Part shown: positions 6,851 to 15,631 of the stretch, one piece after another | Layout: each line of letters begins with the position of its first letter | Position numbering within the stretch: position 1 is the first letter of the stretch | From: Lachnospiraceae bacterium UBA3772 | GTDB taxonomy: Bacteria; Bacillota; Clostridia; Lachnospirales; Lachnospiraceae | Length of the DNA stretch: 28,433 nucleotides | Direction: 5' to 3' | NCBI GenBank assembly: GCA_002371025.1 | Contig: DFFQ01000178.1 | Location: 14,243-42,675, forward strand | Translations under genes and position numbers: made by a program | The notes under the pieces: model-generated | What the model was told of the DNA's origin: nothing | The model's input: the letters and a program-made list of their open reading frames with translations, nothing else | Databases searched by the model: none

Positions 6851-9646
6851 TTATTTTTTAAATGGATTCTTTTCGGTAATCTTTCCATCTGCTCCGGCAT
6901 AAAGTGCTTTTGTTCCAGCAATAAATGAGTCTGTGATAAGTCGTCCCCTATCAAAGAAATACTTATTTCCTCCATCTTCAAGCATACCATCATAAACTGT
7001 TGCGTCTTTATTAAGGTATCCTTTTATTTCCCCAGCTTGTATCCAGCCAGTTGCAAGCTTTCCAGCATTTTGGAAAACGAGGATCACTTCAGTTTTAGTT
7101 TTTTCATCATAATGCTGCTCAATTATCTGTCCTTTTCTAGCTCCATAGGTTACTCCTGATGTAAATAAATAGTACAGATCACCGGATGCATCAGTATAAA
7201 AACCTTTATCTTTTATTAAATAGCCAGTCTTTTCATCTGTAAATATCACAATGTCTATATCATCATAATCATACATAACTCTCTTAGCAGATAAATAATA
7301 TAAATTATAAATAGGCAGTGTATATTTACCCTTAACAGCTTTACCCTTATTATCGATAAACATATAATTTACCTTAGATTCTTCATCTAATTCTCCTGAA
7401 ATATACCATACAATGTGGTATTCATTTTCCTTCTTTTCTTCATTATAAGTAACTTCAAGTAAGCGATCTCTTACCATATAGCCATTTTCTACATAGTAGT
7501 CACCAACCCATCCTGTATATGCTATACCATCATCACCAGCATATAACCAGTTGCCATTACCGATAGATTTCCATCCTTTAGTTACAGGTTTCTTTACAGA
7601 AAGACCTGCCTTTGAGAACCAGTAAACATGTGATGTTTCACCATCTTCATCAGGAATTACATAATAACCATTCTTATAAACTCCGTAATTTCGGCTATCT
7701 TCATATCCATAACCAAAACCACGCTTTTCAAAGATAGGGTATCCTTCAGCTACATAATAGAATTTTCCACCAGGACCTGTTAACCATCCTCTTTGATCTT
7801 CTCGATCCTTAAGAACAGTCATACCATATTCATTGGTTGTAAATTCAGTATATTTGTTCCAATTCCAATCCCATTTACCGTCGTTATCAACATAGAAATC
7901 ATCTGGAGTATAAGCATCTGCAAGCATGATTCCATTATCAAGATAATACCATTCATTTTTCCACTTAAGCCATCCTGTCATGCCTTTTCCATCTTTATCC
8001 GCATAGAACCATACTTTATTTCCATAAAGATTAAACTGATACCATTTGTTAACAATAAGCTTTCCAGTACTATCAAATCCGTAATTATACATCTGGTCTT
8101 CTTCAATACCATATTTTACTTTTTCAAGTACTTCTTCCTCTTCAATCTTATCTTTGTCATAAAGCCATTCATATCTATTGCTTACTACATATGAATTTTC
8201 AACAAAATACCAGTTATCACCAACCTGAACCCAGCCATAATATTCTTCTCCATTTTCAAAATATCTGAGACGATCTGAATCTGAGTCCATATAAATATCT
8301 GATTCTTTTACAAGGCCATTAGCTATGATAGCATTTTTTCTAATAGTAAGCTCATAAGAATCATCATAATAGCTTGACATATAGAATCCACCGCCGCCAT
8401 AGTCAATTAAAGAATCATCTTCTGTTGAGAAGCTATATGTTCCGCCTGAAAGGGCTTCACCATGAATGAAATAATATTTAAATGCTCCGACCGTTTCCCA
8501 TCCATCTTCTGGTAAAGTACCGTCTTTATATGAATATAACCATTTACCATTACTCCTCTTGTACCATCCATAATTTATGGTACCATCAGGTCTTACATAT
8601 ACTTCTTTATCTTCAATTTCAACAAAAGTATCTACAAGCATTATTCCATCATCAAATACATAATCTTTTCCATCCTGTTTAACAACTTTAATAGCCTCTT
8701 CAATATCTTTAAAGCCGTCACTGTCTGGATAAATTACGCCCCAAGGATGATCCTCACCAACAACTAATGGATCATGGCTCACCTGTCCATTTTCATCGAA
8801 ATAATATTTGTTTCCATCATTATCGATCATCCATTCATCCTGACACATTTCAGGAATAAAATAGTATTTCTTTCCATCAATTTCCTGCCAACCAGTATAA
8901 AGCGATCCGTCACTATACTTATAGAAGGTTCTCTCATCTTCAAATTCTCTTTCCTCGTCTTCTCCAGTTTCTGGATTATACCAGTAATCCATTCCCTTAT
9001 ATAGGATTACCTTGCACCATCCTGGTTCAAGACTTATCTTACCTTCATAATCTGCTACGAACTGATCATATCTACGGGTTATACGATTATATCCATTGAA
9101 GACGCCTCTAACCATATCGCCTTCCCAATCATTAAAGTAATATAATCCATCTTCAAGCTCAAGCCATCCTGTTGCAAGTTGTCCATCCTCTGATATAACA
9201 TAGCAGGTATAATCATCAGGTTTTCCCTCTACATTAATATGAAAACCTATCTGTGTAACAGGATTTTCCTCTGGATCTACAAGATAAAGAATATCCCTTC
9301 CTGTTTCCGGATCAAATTCCCTAATGATAGATTTTACCATTTCATCATAATCAATAGGTTCTTGCTGATCCAGATATGCAGGAACAGTTTCTTCATTATT
9401 CTGTTCTCCGACTGATGAACCCTTAGTATCTGTATCACCTTCAGATGCCACAACATTTTCCTTATTTACGTTATCAATTTCATCGTCGCCCTGGTTCTCG
9501 TTATTCATCTCACTGTATGAATATCCGTCGCCTGCTGAATTTTCGTCATCCGCTCGTACCACAGCTATTTTACCTTTGTAAAATCCTGTGAAGGTTAAAC
9601 AAGCAGATAAAGCAAGTCCAATAAGATAAACTTTCTTTCTCCTCAT
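6851..9646 (-). CDS. Very large secreted choline-binding-like repeat protein
   Basis: A 931-residue secreted protein, the largest in the window. The signal peptide (1-32) ends in GKIAVVRA, nearly the same cleavage region as in the 747-residue neighbour (GKISTVRA), suggesting common descent. An acidic Asn/Asp/Glu-rich linker runs to about residue 105. The rest is degenerate cell-wall-binding repeats: GWLELEDGLYYFND, GWQEIDGKKYYF, GWVQVGDNWYFVE, GWLKWKNEWYYLD, GWKSIGNGNWLYA. Many units are stretched by acidic insertions or lack the canonical Trp, so only some are likely to bind choline. The C-terminus ends with an ALYAGADGK motif also found near the end of the neighbour (WFAGADGK). No enzymatic domain recognised. 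GGAGGG lies 7 bases before the ATG. The gene has its own -10 box, its own terminator, and a TGTTCATGAACA palindrome upstream. Role as adhesin or wall-associated protein is inferred. Confidence 0.83.
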   Translation of the reverse strand: MRRKKVYLIGLALSACLTFTGFYKGKIAVVRADDENSAGDGYSYSEMNNENQGDDEIDNVNKENVVASEGDTDTKGSSVGEQNNEETVPAYLDQQEPIDYDEMVKSIIREFDPETGRDILYLVDPEENPVTQIGFHINVEGKPDDYTCYVISEDGQLATGWLELEDGLYYFNDWEGDMVRGVFNGYNRITRRYDQFVADYEGKISLEPGWCKVILYKGMDYWYNPETGEDEEREFEDERTFYKYSDGSLYTGWQEIDGKKYYFIPEMCQDEWMIDNDGNKYYFDENGQVSHDPLVVGEDHPWGVIYPDSDGFKDIEEAIKVVKQDGKDYVFDDGIMLVDTFVEIEDKEVYVRPDGTINYGWYKRSNGKWLYSYKDGTLPEDGWETVGAFKYYFIHGEALSGGTYSFSTEDDSLIDYGGGGFYMSSYYDDSYELTIRKNAIIANGLVKESDIYMDSDSDRLRYFENGEEYYGWVQVGDNWYFVENSYVVSNRYEWLYDKDKIEEEEVLEKVKYGIEEDQMYNYGFDSTGKLIVNKWYQFNLYGNKVWFYADKDGKGMTGWLKWKNEWYYLDNGIMLADAYTPDDFYVDNDGKWDWNWNKYTEFTTNEYGMTVLKDREDQRGWLTGPGGKFYYVAEGYPIFEKRGFGYGYEDSRNYGVYKNGYYVIPDEDGETSHVYWFSKAGLSVKKPVTKGWKSIGNGNWLYAGDDGIAYTGWVGDYYVENGYMVRDRLLEVTYNEEKKENEYHIVWYISGELDEESKVNYMFIDNKGKAVKGKYTLPIYNLYYLSAKRVMYDYDDIDIVIFTDEKTGYLIKDKGFYTDASGDLYYLFTSGVTYGARKGQIIEQHYDEKTKTEVILVFQNAGKLATGWIQAGEIKGYLNKDATVYDGMLEDGGNKYFFDRGRLITDSFIAGTKALYAGADGKITEKNPFKK

Positions 9647-9707
9647 AAAATGTCCCTCCTAAAATACTATTTAATCAATAAACTACCGGTACAAAACACC
9701 TAATAAA

Positions 9708-9713
9708 ATTATA
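9708..9713 (-). promoter_or_regulatory. Candidate -10 box of the 931-residue repeat protein gene
   Basis: TATAAT on the minus strand, about 60 bases before the ATG at 9646. The best -35 match, TTAACA, sits 20 bases upstream, which is too far for a standard promoter. An activator or a different spacing may be involved. Confidence 0.5.
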
Positions 9714-9780
9714 CTAAAAAATAGTTTTATATATGTTAATAAGCTGTGAAAACGACCGTTTTATGCCTTGTTTCACCAAA

Positions 9781-9792
9781 TGTTCATGAACA
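9781..9792. promoter_or_regulatory. Second copy of the 12-bp palindrome seen at the lic promoter
   Basis: TGTTCATGAACA, identical to 4269-4280, lies between the terminator of the L,D-transpeptidase gene and the -10 box of the 931-residue repeat protein gene, about 135 bases before that start codon. Here it does not overlap a recognisable promoter, so any role would be from an upstream position. Confidence 0.45.
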
Positions 9793-9802
9793 GACCATAA
9801 AA

Positions 9803-9843
9803 AAATACCCTCCTTACTGTTATATCCAGTAAAGAGGGTATTT
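9803..9843 (-). terminator. Intrinsic terminator of the polysaccharide operon
   Basis: A long hairpin with arms AAATACCCTC and GAGGGTATTT, continued by TTACTG/CAGTAA, followed on the minus strand by about seven T. It lies 24 bases after the L,D-transpeptidase stop and ends the operon running from 20324. Confidence 0.92.
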
Positions 9844-9867
9844 ATCATATTATGAAAGTTTTATTAA

Positions 9868-11157
9868 TTAATGATATACAACTACTTTTGTTCCATAAGG
9901 TATATTATCATATATCCACTTTGCTTCTGATAATGATAATCTTACGCAGCCAAGAGAAAGTGGTTTTCCAAGTCTTCCATCAATGATCGTATCTGGTGAT
10001 GGTTCCTGAGCATATAATACTGAATGGAAAAGATAATCTCCACAAAACTGAGTATAATACCAGAGACGTGCATTATCATGGTCAAAGTAAACACCTTTAG
10101 CTTTAGTTGTAAAGGTTCCTTCAATGGTCGGTGTCTTATCACTGCCATCAGAGCACTCAAGATATTTAATATTTGTCCATGATCCATTAGCCTTCTTATA
10201 AATACCAACCCTGTGAGTTGAACGGTTTACAAGTATAAGATATGATGTATCACTGTCATAGCCTTTAGCTTTGTTATGCATATTATCTGCATTATATTTT
10301 TCCCATGTATTGTCCTTACGTCCATTTTTATCCACATGGTAATTTCCGATCCACATATTTTTCGCCATCATGCCATTGCTCTGAAGATAATAATCTCCGC
10401 ACCATGTGTCATGAATCATTCTTCCAGATTGATAGAAAGAATACCAGTCATTACCCAGTTTAAGCCATCCTGTAACCATTTTTCCAGATGGATAGAAATA
10501 GTACCAGTCTGCTCCGATTTTTTCCCATTCTCTATCCATTATTCCAGAGGTTCTGAAATGATACCAATTTTTTCCTATATATTTCCAGCCAGTCTGCATC
10601 CTACCGTTGGAATCAAGGTAAAACCATTCATTATTTACTTTCTGCCAGCCAGTTACCATTGTGCCGCCAGCTCTAAAGTAATACCAGTTATTATTTATCT
10701 TCTGCCAGCCGGTCTGCATCTTTCCTGATTCAGAAAGATAAAAAAAATGATCTCTTGATTCTATCCATCCTGTAGCCATTCTTCCAGATGGATAATGATA
10801 ATACCAGTTGTCTTTTACCTTATTCCATCCTACTGCCATAATTCCTTTCTCATTAAAGAAATACCAGTAGTCATCAATTATTTTCCAACCAGTTACATTT
10901 TCACCTTTATCATCATGATAGATCCAGGTAGCATCGCTTTGTTTTATCCAACCAGTAATTATTTCTTCAACTTCTTCATTACCGGTTTCACCCTCATCAT
11001 TACCTTCTGTATCTTCGCCATCATCTTTTTTTTCAGCATCGCTGCTTGTGGCAACTGTATCAACCTTCTCCCCATCCGAAGCTTCAACCTTGCTAAAAGA
11101 TAATAGAGATACTGTTATTAACCCACACAATAAAATAAGTTTTTTGCCAACCCTCAT
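9868..11157 (-). CDS. Choline-binding-repeat L,D-transpeptidase (YkuD domain)
   Basis: A 429-residue exported peptidoglycan enzyme. Residues 1-27 are a signal peptide (probable cleavage after VEA27), 28-66 an acidic linker. Residues 69-248 hold nine canonical 20-21-residue choline-binding repeats (for example GWQKINNNWYYF, GWQKVNNEWFYL), then two short units. Residues 300-429 are a YkuD L,D-transpeptidase domain with LFHSVLY (His378), DGRLGKPL and SLGCVRL (Ser401, Cys404). This family forms 3-3 cross-links between peptidoglycan stems or attaches proteins. The usual SHGC motif is SLGC here: the second, non-catalytic His is Leu, while the His/Ser/Cys triad is kept. The ATG follows licD by 13 bases with GGAGG upstream and no terminator between, so it is co-transcribed with licD. 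The repeats are much more regular than in the two larger repeat proteins. Choline ligand inferred from repeat type and context. Confidence 0.92.
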   Translation of the reverse strand: MRVGKKLILLCGLITVSLLSFSKVEASDGEKVDTVATSSDAEKKDDGEDTEGNDEGETGNEEVEEIITGWIKQSDATWIYHDDKGENVTGWKIIDDYWYFFNEKGIMAVGWNKVKDNWYYHYPSGRMATGWIESRDHFFYLSESGKMQTGWQKINNNWYYFRAGGTMVTGWQKVNNEWFYLDSNGRMQTGWKYIGKNWYHFRTSGIMDREWEKIGADWYYFYPSGKMVTGWLKLGNDWYSFYQSGRMIHDTWCGDYYLQSNGMMAKNMWIGNYHVDKNGRKDNTWEKYNADNMHNKAKGYDSDTSYLILVNRSTHRVGIYKKANGSWTNIKYLECSDGSDKTPTIEGTFTTKAKGVYFDHDNARLWYYTQFCGDYLFHSVLYAQEPSPDTIIDGRLGKPLSLGCVRLSLSEAKWIYDNIPYGTKVVVYH

Positions 11158-11170
11158 AGCACCTCCGTAT

Positions 11171-11986
11171 TTATTTATAAAATTCTATAGTATCAACACT
11201 ATGATGATTTCTTTCTTCCTTAGGAGGAAGGTCATTATAGTTCGAACCATAATCTACTAAAAGCATTCCTTCTGGATTGTGAGGACATTTAAACTGATGT
11301 CCTTCAAATTCAATTCTTCCAAGAGGAAAAATGTCATCATATTTATATTTTAAATCCCATTCATTCTCATATCCAAGATAAAGATATTCCTTAGATGAAA
11401 ATAAACTAAAGAATTTAAATATTGGAATAAAGAAATATTTAGAAATTCCATATATCATTGAAGAAATAATCGGATGTTTTCCTAAAGCATGCCATTCATT
11501 AATAACCTGAAGTCTCTTTATAAATGCTCTTGGCTTCTTCTTAACCCCAAATCCCCAAGGAAATAAATCAACCTGAACTCCTTTATATTTACGCTGATTA
11601 TGAATAAACTCATCCTTAACATAACAGGAATTAAGGTCTCTTAATACATTATAATGCCTTACAAATCCTTTATCAATGGAATGATCCTGTACAACATAAT
11701 CATATTTTCCGCTGTTGACTATTTTTCTAAACTTCTTAAGTCCATCAGGTGACATCACTACATCTGTATCATCATCCCAAGGTATAAATCCCCCGTGTCT
11801 TACAGCTCCTAAAAGAGTTCCATAACCTATGAAATAATCAATGTCATTCTCAGTACAAACTTTATCAAGGAAGATAAGTAATTCAAGCATACGATCCTGT
11901 GCTTTTCTAAGATTACTTCCCTCATAATTATAATTAGCTTTAAGCTCTTCTTCAGTCTCTCCAGTGTTGTAAACCTTCTTATCCAT
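11171..11986 (-). CDS. licD: LicD-family phosphocholine transferase
   Basis: A 271-residue soluble protein of the LicD/nucleotidyltransferase-fold family. The defining motif is at residues 56-75: GTLLGAVRHGGFIPWDDDTD, whose acidic cluster binds metal. A second conserved stretch is VQVDLFPWGF. LicD enzymes transfer phosphocholine from CDP-choline to sugars of surface glycans (teichoic acid in pneumococcus, lipopolysaccharide in Haemophilus); related proteins move other phospho-groups such as ribitol phosphate. The lic operon at 79-4254 supplies CDP-choline, which favours phosphocholine. Its ATG overlaps the flippase stop by one base (TAATG), with GAGGAAGAG upstream, so translation is coupled to the polysaccharide operon. 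The acceptor is presumably the repeat unit made by the genes upstream. Family certain; head group likely. Confidence 0.9.
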   Translation of the reverse strand: MDKKVYNTGETEEELKANYNYEGSNLRKAQDRMLELLIFLDKVCTENDIDYFIGYGTLLGAVRHGGFIPWDDDTDVVMSPDGLKKFRKIVNSGKYDYVVQDHSIDKGFVRHYNVLRDLNSCYVKDEFIHNQRKYKGVQVDLFPWGFGVKKKPRAFIKRLQVINEWHALGKHPIISSMIYGISKYFFIPIFKFFSLFSSKEYLYLGYENEWDLKYKYDDIFPLGRIEFEGHQFKCPHNPEGMLLVDYGSNYNDLPPKEERNHHSVDTIEFYK

Positions 11987-13425
11987 TATCTCTTCCTCTT
12001 TTTTAAGAATTCTTTTATATCTTTATTATAAAAGATAGCAAACACTACTACATAAGCTATGCCACTCAGTACTATATCTGATACAAAATTTAATATACGA
12101 TTTTTTATCAGGTTATTTAAAGCAAAGCATATAACAAATATCAAACCACTGCCAACCAATGCTGTAATAAGAGATTTCGAAACATTACCTATCTTAATCT
12201 TTCTTGCATAATAAATACCCATACATGCAAGAGAGGTTTCAGCAAGAAGTGTGGTAAATGCTGCTGCATTTTCTGCATATAATGGAATAAGTATAAAATT
12301 TAGTCCAATATTAACAGCCGCACTGATAAGAGTTGCAATAGTAACCTTCTTTTCCATTTTAAAAGGTATCATAACTATATTTATATAAAAATTAGCAAGT
12401 AAAGCCGGAGCCAGTGAAAATGCCAGTATTCCAAGAGCTGTTGTTGCCCCTTCAAACTCTGCTCCTGAGAAAATCATAATCAGATTTTCTCTTACCATAA
12501 AAAGCCCTACAGAACATGGAACAGTAAGAAGGATAGTAAAATTAAGCACCTTACTTAATTTTGAATTAGCCTTCTCCTTATCATTTACAAGATCATTTGA
12601 TATTCTTGGAATGATAACTACAAATGCAGCATTTATCATTTCTTTAATAAGCTGATAAAATCTAGTTGCCGCTCCATATAAACCATTATGACTATCATCA
12701 TACGGAAAGAATAACTTTATTATTGATATATCCGAATTAATGTAAATAAATGTCGCTATTGAACAGGCAAAGAAATACATTATCGGCTTGATATGCTTCT
12801 TCATATCTTTTGATATGAGAAATTTAGGCTTTATGCCTAGGTTCTTTCTAATATGAAAGTAATTAAAAAAATTGGCTATGATAACACCTGTCACACTGAC
12901 AATGGAATAACCAAGTATATCATCTCTGTTTCTTACAAGTACAAAAAGAAGTCCTAAAGCTACAGTCTGAGCTATTATATATCTGATGGTTATAAAGAAA
13001 TAATCTTCAAATGCACTATTGATCCAATCTGTTCCAATCGTTGTAAAAAGAACTGAAACTGAAAGCACCAGAATAAATGGTGCATAGTCATGAAAATGAT
13101 CAACAAATATAAGTAAAGCAAAAAGGATCAAAAATGACATAGCTGTTGTAATTATATTAATGGAATATAATTCATTTATCAGCCTTGATAATTTATCTTT
13201 ATCATCTCTTACTCTTGCACATTCTCTAACTGCATATCTAAGAATACCTGCAGCGGCAAGATATGATATATAATTCACCACATTCCAGCTGAAGGTATAT
13301 TTACCATAATTATTTACACCTAATACTCTGAACGCATAAGGAAATGTTATCATTGGAAAAATGATAGCACATATCTGTTTAATAATATTTAATAATGCAT
13401 TACGTTTTACTGATCTAGTCTTCAT
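11986..13425 (-). CDS. wzx: Polysaccharide repeat-unit flippase (Wzx/PST family)
   Basis: A 479-residue membrane protein with about fourteen hydrophobic segments. The N-terminus is typical of Wzx/RfbX proteins: NALLNIIKQICAIIFPMITF, then RVLGVNNYGKYTF. Such proteins flip undecaprenyl-linked oligosaccharide repeat units to the outer face of the membrane. It lies between the polymerase-like gene and licD; the polymerase stop is 23 bases upstream and AAGGACAGG precedes the ATG. In pneumococcus the flippase TacF exports choline-bearing teichoic-acid chains; whether this one discriminates in that way cannot be told from sequence. Confidence 0.88.
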   Translation of the reverse strand: MKTRSVKRNALLNIIKQICAIIFPMITFPYAFRVLGVNNYGKYTFSWNVVNYISYLAAAGILRYAVRECARVRDDKDKLSRLINELYSINIITTAMSFLILFALLIFVDHFHDYAPFILVLSVSVLFTTIGTDWINSAFEDYFFITIRYIIAQTVALGLLFVLVRNRDDILGYSIVSVTGVIIANFFNYFHIRKNLGIKPKFLISKDMKKHIKPIMYFFACSIATFIYINSDISIIKLFFPYDDSHNGLYGAATRFYQLIKEMINAAFVVIIPRISNDLVNDKEKANSKLSKVLNFTILLTVPCSVGLFMVRENLIMIFSGAEFEGATTALGILAFSLAPALLANFYINIVMIPFKMEKKVTIATLISAAVNIGLNFILIPLYAENAAAFTTLLAETSLACMGIYYARKIKIGNVSKSLITALVGSGLIFVICFALNNLIKNRILNFVSDIVLSGIAYVVVFAIFYNKDIKEFLKKRKR

Positions 13426-13448
13426 ATTCCTGTCCTTGATAATAATTT

Positions 13449-14705
13449 TTAATTGCTGATAGTTTCAGGCGATCTCTTATTAATCTCAAGAAGTACCATA
13501 CTAAAAAGCAAAGCCAGAAGTCTTTGTGGATCAAGATATGACTGAGTGATCAAAGCCACAGCTGCCATAGTGGTAATCCCTATACTTAAGGCTCTCCTCT
13601 CCTTATCAGTGTTAATAGTTAACTGTACAATTTTCAGCAAAAATAATATATACCATATTATTGAAAAAATTCCAAGTTTCGCAAACGTACCCACAAGTCC
13701 TATATCATCAAAGTGATAATTCTCATCAGGACCATGTATTACCTTATATAAAGTATCTCCTTCATCAGGATTTGCAATACCAAATCCAAAGAAAAGAGTT
13801 GAACCCTTCATTTCTGACATATAATAATCAATTGCCCCGGTTCTTGCATATGAAGATCCTGTATTCTCGGATATATCAGCATTTACAGATTTATAAATTT
13901 TGTATCCAACTGCTGCTCCCATTAAAAGTCCACATAAAAGAAGGAAAAATGCTCCAAACCTGAGTCTTTCCTTATTGACAACCAAAAACTCAATTAATAT
14001 TACTAAAACAACTGTAGCAATATAAAATCTTGAGCCATCCACAAGAAGGATTGCTAAAAGTCCCAGTAATGTATATATGATCTCGCATATACATTTTTTG
14101 AAATGCTTCTTAAATATAAGATAAGCTGTAAGTATTACAAATATCCTGTTAAATCCTTCAAATACATTATAGATTCTAAATCCCAGCTCAGGATGATTGA
14201 AATAATAATCCGGAAGCATAACTCCAAGCTTCATAAAAACAGTATGACTTCTAAGATACATAAATCTTTGAGCCAGGAATAAAAAAACAAGTAAACTCCA
14301 TACTATTTCAGCCGCCCTAAGAAAGAATCTGAAATTTCTCTTATTGGATAATATCTCTCTTAAGATAAAATAATAAATCAGATTTATAAAAGGAAATAAC
14401 GGCCATACAACCTGAGTTATCTTATAATCAAATTTTAAAAGCGAATGAACAGATACTCCGGCAAGAATGATATATAAACCTAAAATATATATACCAAATT
14501 CTCCAGCAGCAAATTTATGTCTTAATACATAATAAATAAATAAGCAAATACCAAAGAGAGACAGTAACATCTTATTAGTTCCGTCTCCTGAAAAATATTT
14601 AGGCAGATTTATCATATAAAAAAATCTGACATCAAAAATAAGAAATATTATAATTATCAAGCTGTTGATATTTATCTTCTTTAAACCATTCATAATTTCT
14701 ACCAT
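13449..14705 (-). CDS. wzy: Wzy-like polysaccharide polymerase / O-antigen ligase-type membrane protein
   Basis: A 418-residue protein with about ten to twelve hydrophobic segments and a large loop (roughly residues 265-330) containing Arg, His and Asp residues (SSYARTGAIDYY, FGFGIANPDEGD, HGPDENYHFDDIG), as in O-antigen polymerases. Sequence conservation in this family is poor, so the call rests on topology and on its place between glycosyltransferases and a flippase. It would join lipid-linked repeat units outside the membrane. The ATG overlaps the upstream stop (TAATG), suggesting coupled translation; a second in-frame ATG is four codons later, and neither has a strong ribosome binding site. 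Confidence 0.72.
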   Translation of the reverse strand: MVEIMNGLKKININSLIIIIFLIFDVRFFYMINLPKYFSGDGTNKMLLSLFGICLFIYYVLRHKFAAGEFGIYILGLYIILAGVSVHSLLKFDYKITQVVWPLFPFINLIYYFILREILSNKRNFRFFLRAAEIVWSLLVFLFLAQRFMYLRSHTVFMKLGVMLPDYYFNHPELGFRIYNVFEGFNRIFVILTAYLIFKKHFKKCICEIIYTLLGLLAILLVDGSRFYIATVVLVILIEFLVVNKERLRFGAFFLLLCGLLMGAAVGYKIYKSVNADISENTGSSYARTGAIDYYMSEMKGSTLFFGFGIANPDEGDTLYKVIHGPDENYHFDDIGLVGTFAKLGIFSIIWYILFLLKIVQLTINTDKERRALSIGITTMAAVALITQSYLDPQRLLALLFSMVLLEINKRSPETISN

Positions 14706-15616
14706 TAAGCCCAGGGATTATTATTATAGCAATCTTTATATATTTCATAAGCATGAATAAGTCTTTTATTCTTAGTAAGTAATGCTTCTCTCGAAGGAAC
14801 TGACTTAAAGCCACTTGAAATACCATGCCAATGAATTACCTTTATATCACTTGAATAAACTGTCTTATACTTACGAGTCTCACATTTTAAAGAAAGAAGA
14901 AGTTCCTCTGCATAAAATCCTGTATCTGGCTCAAAGCACACCTCTTCTTTTTCGATATATTTTCTTGTAAATATAAGGCATGATCCCTGAAGTACAGTTC
15001 CATTTAATTCTTTCTCTTTATATAATGAGATAATATTTTCACCTTTTCTTTTATTTCTTATCTCCAGCAATTTAGAAGGGATTAGATTTCTATACTTACG
15101 CATTTTTTCACTATGCTGATAAAGACTGATGGCGGCATCAATATTCTCCATCTCTTTCTTTCTTCCTTCTATAAGATCATCAATCTTAGACCCCGGAACT
15201 ATGTCACTATACATCGGAGACTGATGTTTCTTTTCTCTTGGATTATAAATATCCGGCCCCATCACATAAGCCTTTGTCCTGTTATAAAGCTGATGTAATC
15301 TTTCTATAAAATCTTTCTGTTTTATCTCAATATCATTGTTAAGGCATATGATAAACTGAGGATCATAAGACTTCGCCATTTTGTAGGCCTTATTCATACC
15401 CATTGAAAAGCCATCATTATTTGAATTATGGTAAAGGATAACATTAGTGCATTCTTTATATCTTTTTTCTAACTGCTTAAAGCTGTCATTATTTGAATTA
15501 TTATCAAATATAAGGATCTTTGAATCATTTATATCATTTAATCCTAAAATAGAATCCACGCACATACTTGTGGCCTTGAAAGAATTATAATGTAATACAT
15601 TAAAAAATATATCCAT
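14705..15616 (-). CDS. Family 2 glycosyltransferase
   Basis: A 303-residue GT-A fold enzyme. The N-terminus has IFFNVLHYNSF and ILIFDNNSNND for the nucleotide-sugar-binding region; LNNDIEI takes the place of the DxD metal motif; the acceptor part includes NGTVLQGSCLIF and FYAEELLLSL. This arrangement is common in rhamnosyl- and other hexosyltransferases that build repeat units. The sugar and linkage cannot be deduced. It starts 15 bases after the Stealth gene, with AGAGGAT upstream, inside the polysaccharide operon. Confidence 0.82.
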   Translation of the reverse strand: MDIFFNVLHYNSFKATSMCVDSILGLNDINDSKILIFDNNSNNDSFKQLEKRYKECTNVILYHNSNNDGFSMGMNKAYKMAKSYDPQFIICLNNDIEIKQKDFIERLHQLYNRTKAYVMGPDIYNPREKKHQSPMYSDIVPGSKIDDLIEGRKKEMENIDAAISLYQHSEKMRKYRNLIPSKLLEIRNKRKGENIISLYKEKELNGTVLQGSCLIFTRKYIEKEEVCFEPDTGFYAEELLLSLKCETRKYKTVYSSDIKVIHWHGISSGFKSVPSREALLTKNKRLIHAYEIYKDCYNNNPWA

Positions 15617-15631
15617 ATAAATATTATCCTC

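Noticed and set aside
7793..8194. Plus-strand open frame opposite the 931-residue repeat protein
   Set aside because: Antisense of a repetitive low-GC coding region, Ile/Phe-rich translation, no ribosome binding site; the same applies to 10276-10728 and 26781-27215.
9746..9776. Nested inverted repeats (GTGAAA...TTTCAC around AAAACGACCGTTTT)
   Set aside because: They lie upstream of the predicted promoter, are short, have no partner elsewhere and no gene depends on them clearly; possible regulatory DNA but not supportable.
4442..11157. Regular repeats considered as a CRISPR or satellite array
   Set aside because: They are in-frame protein repeats with variable DNA sequence and length, encoding choline-binding-type modules.
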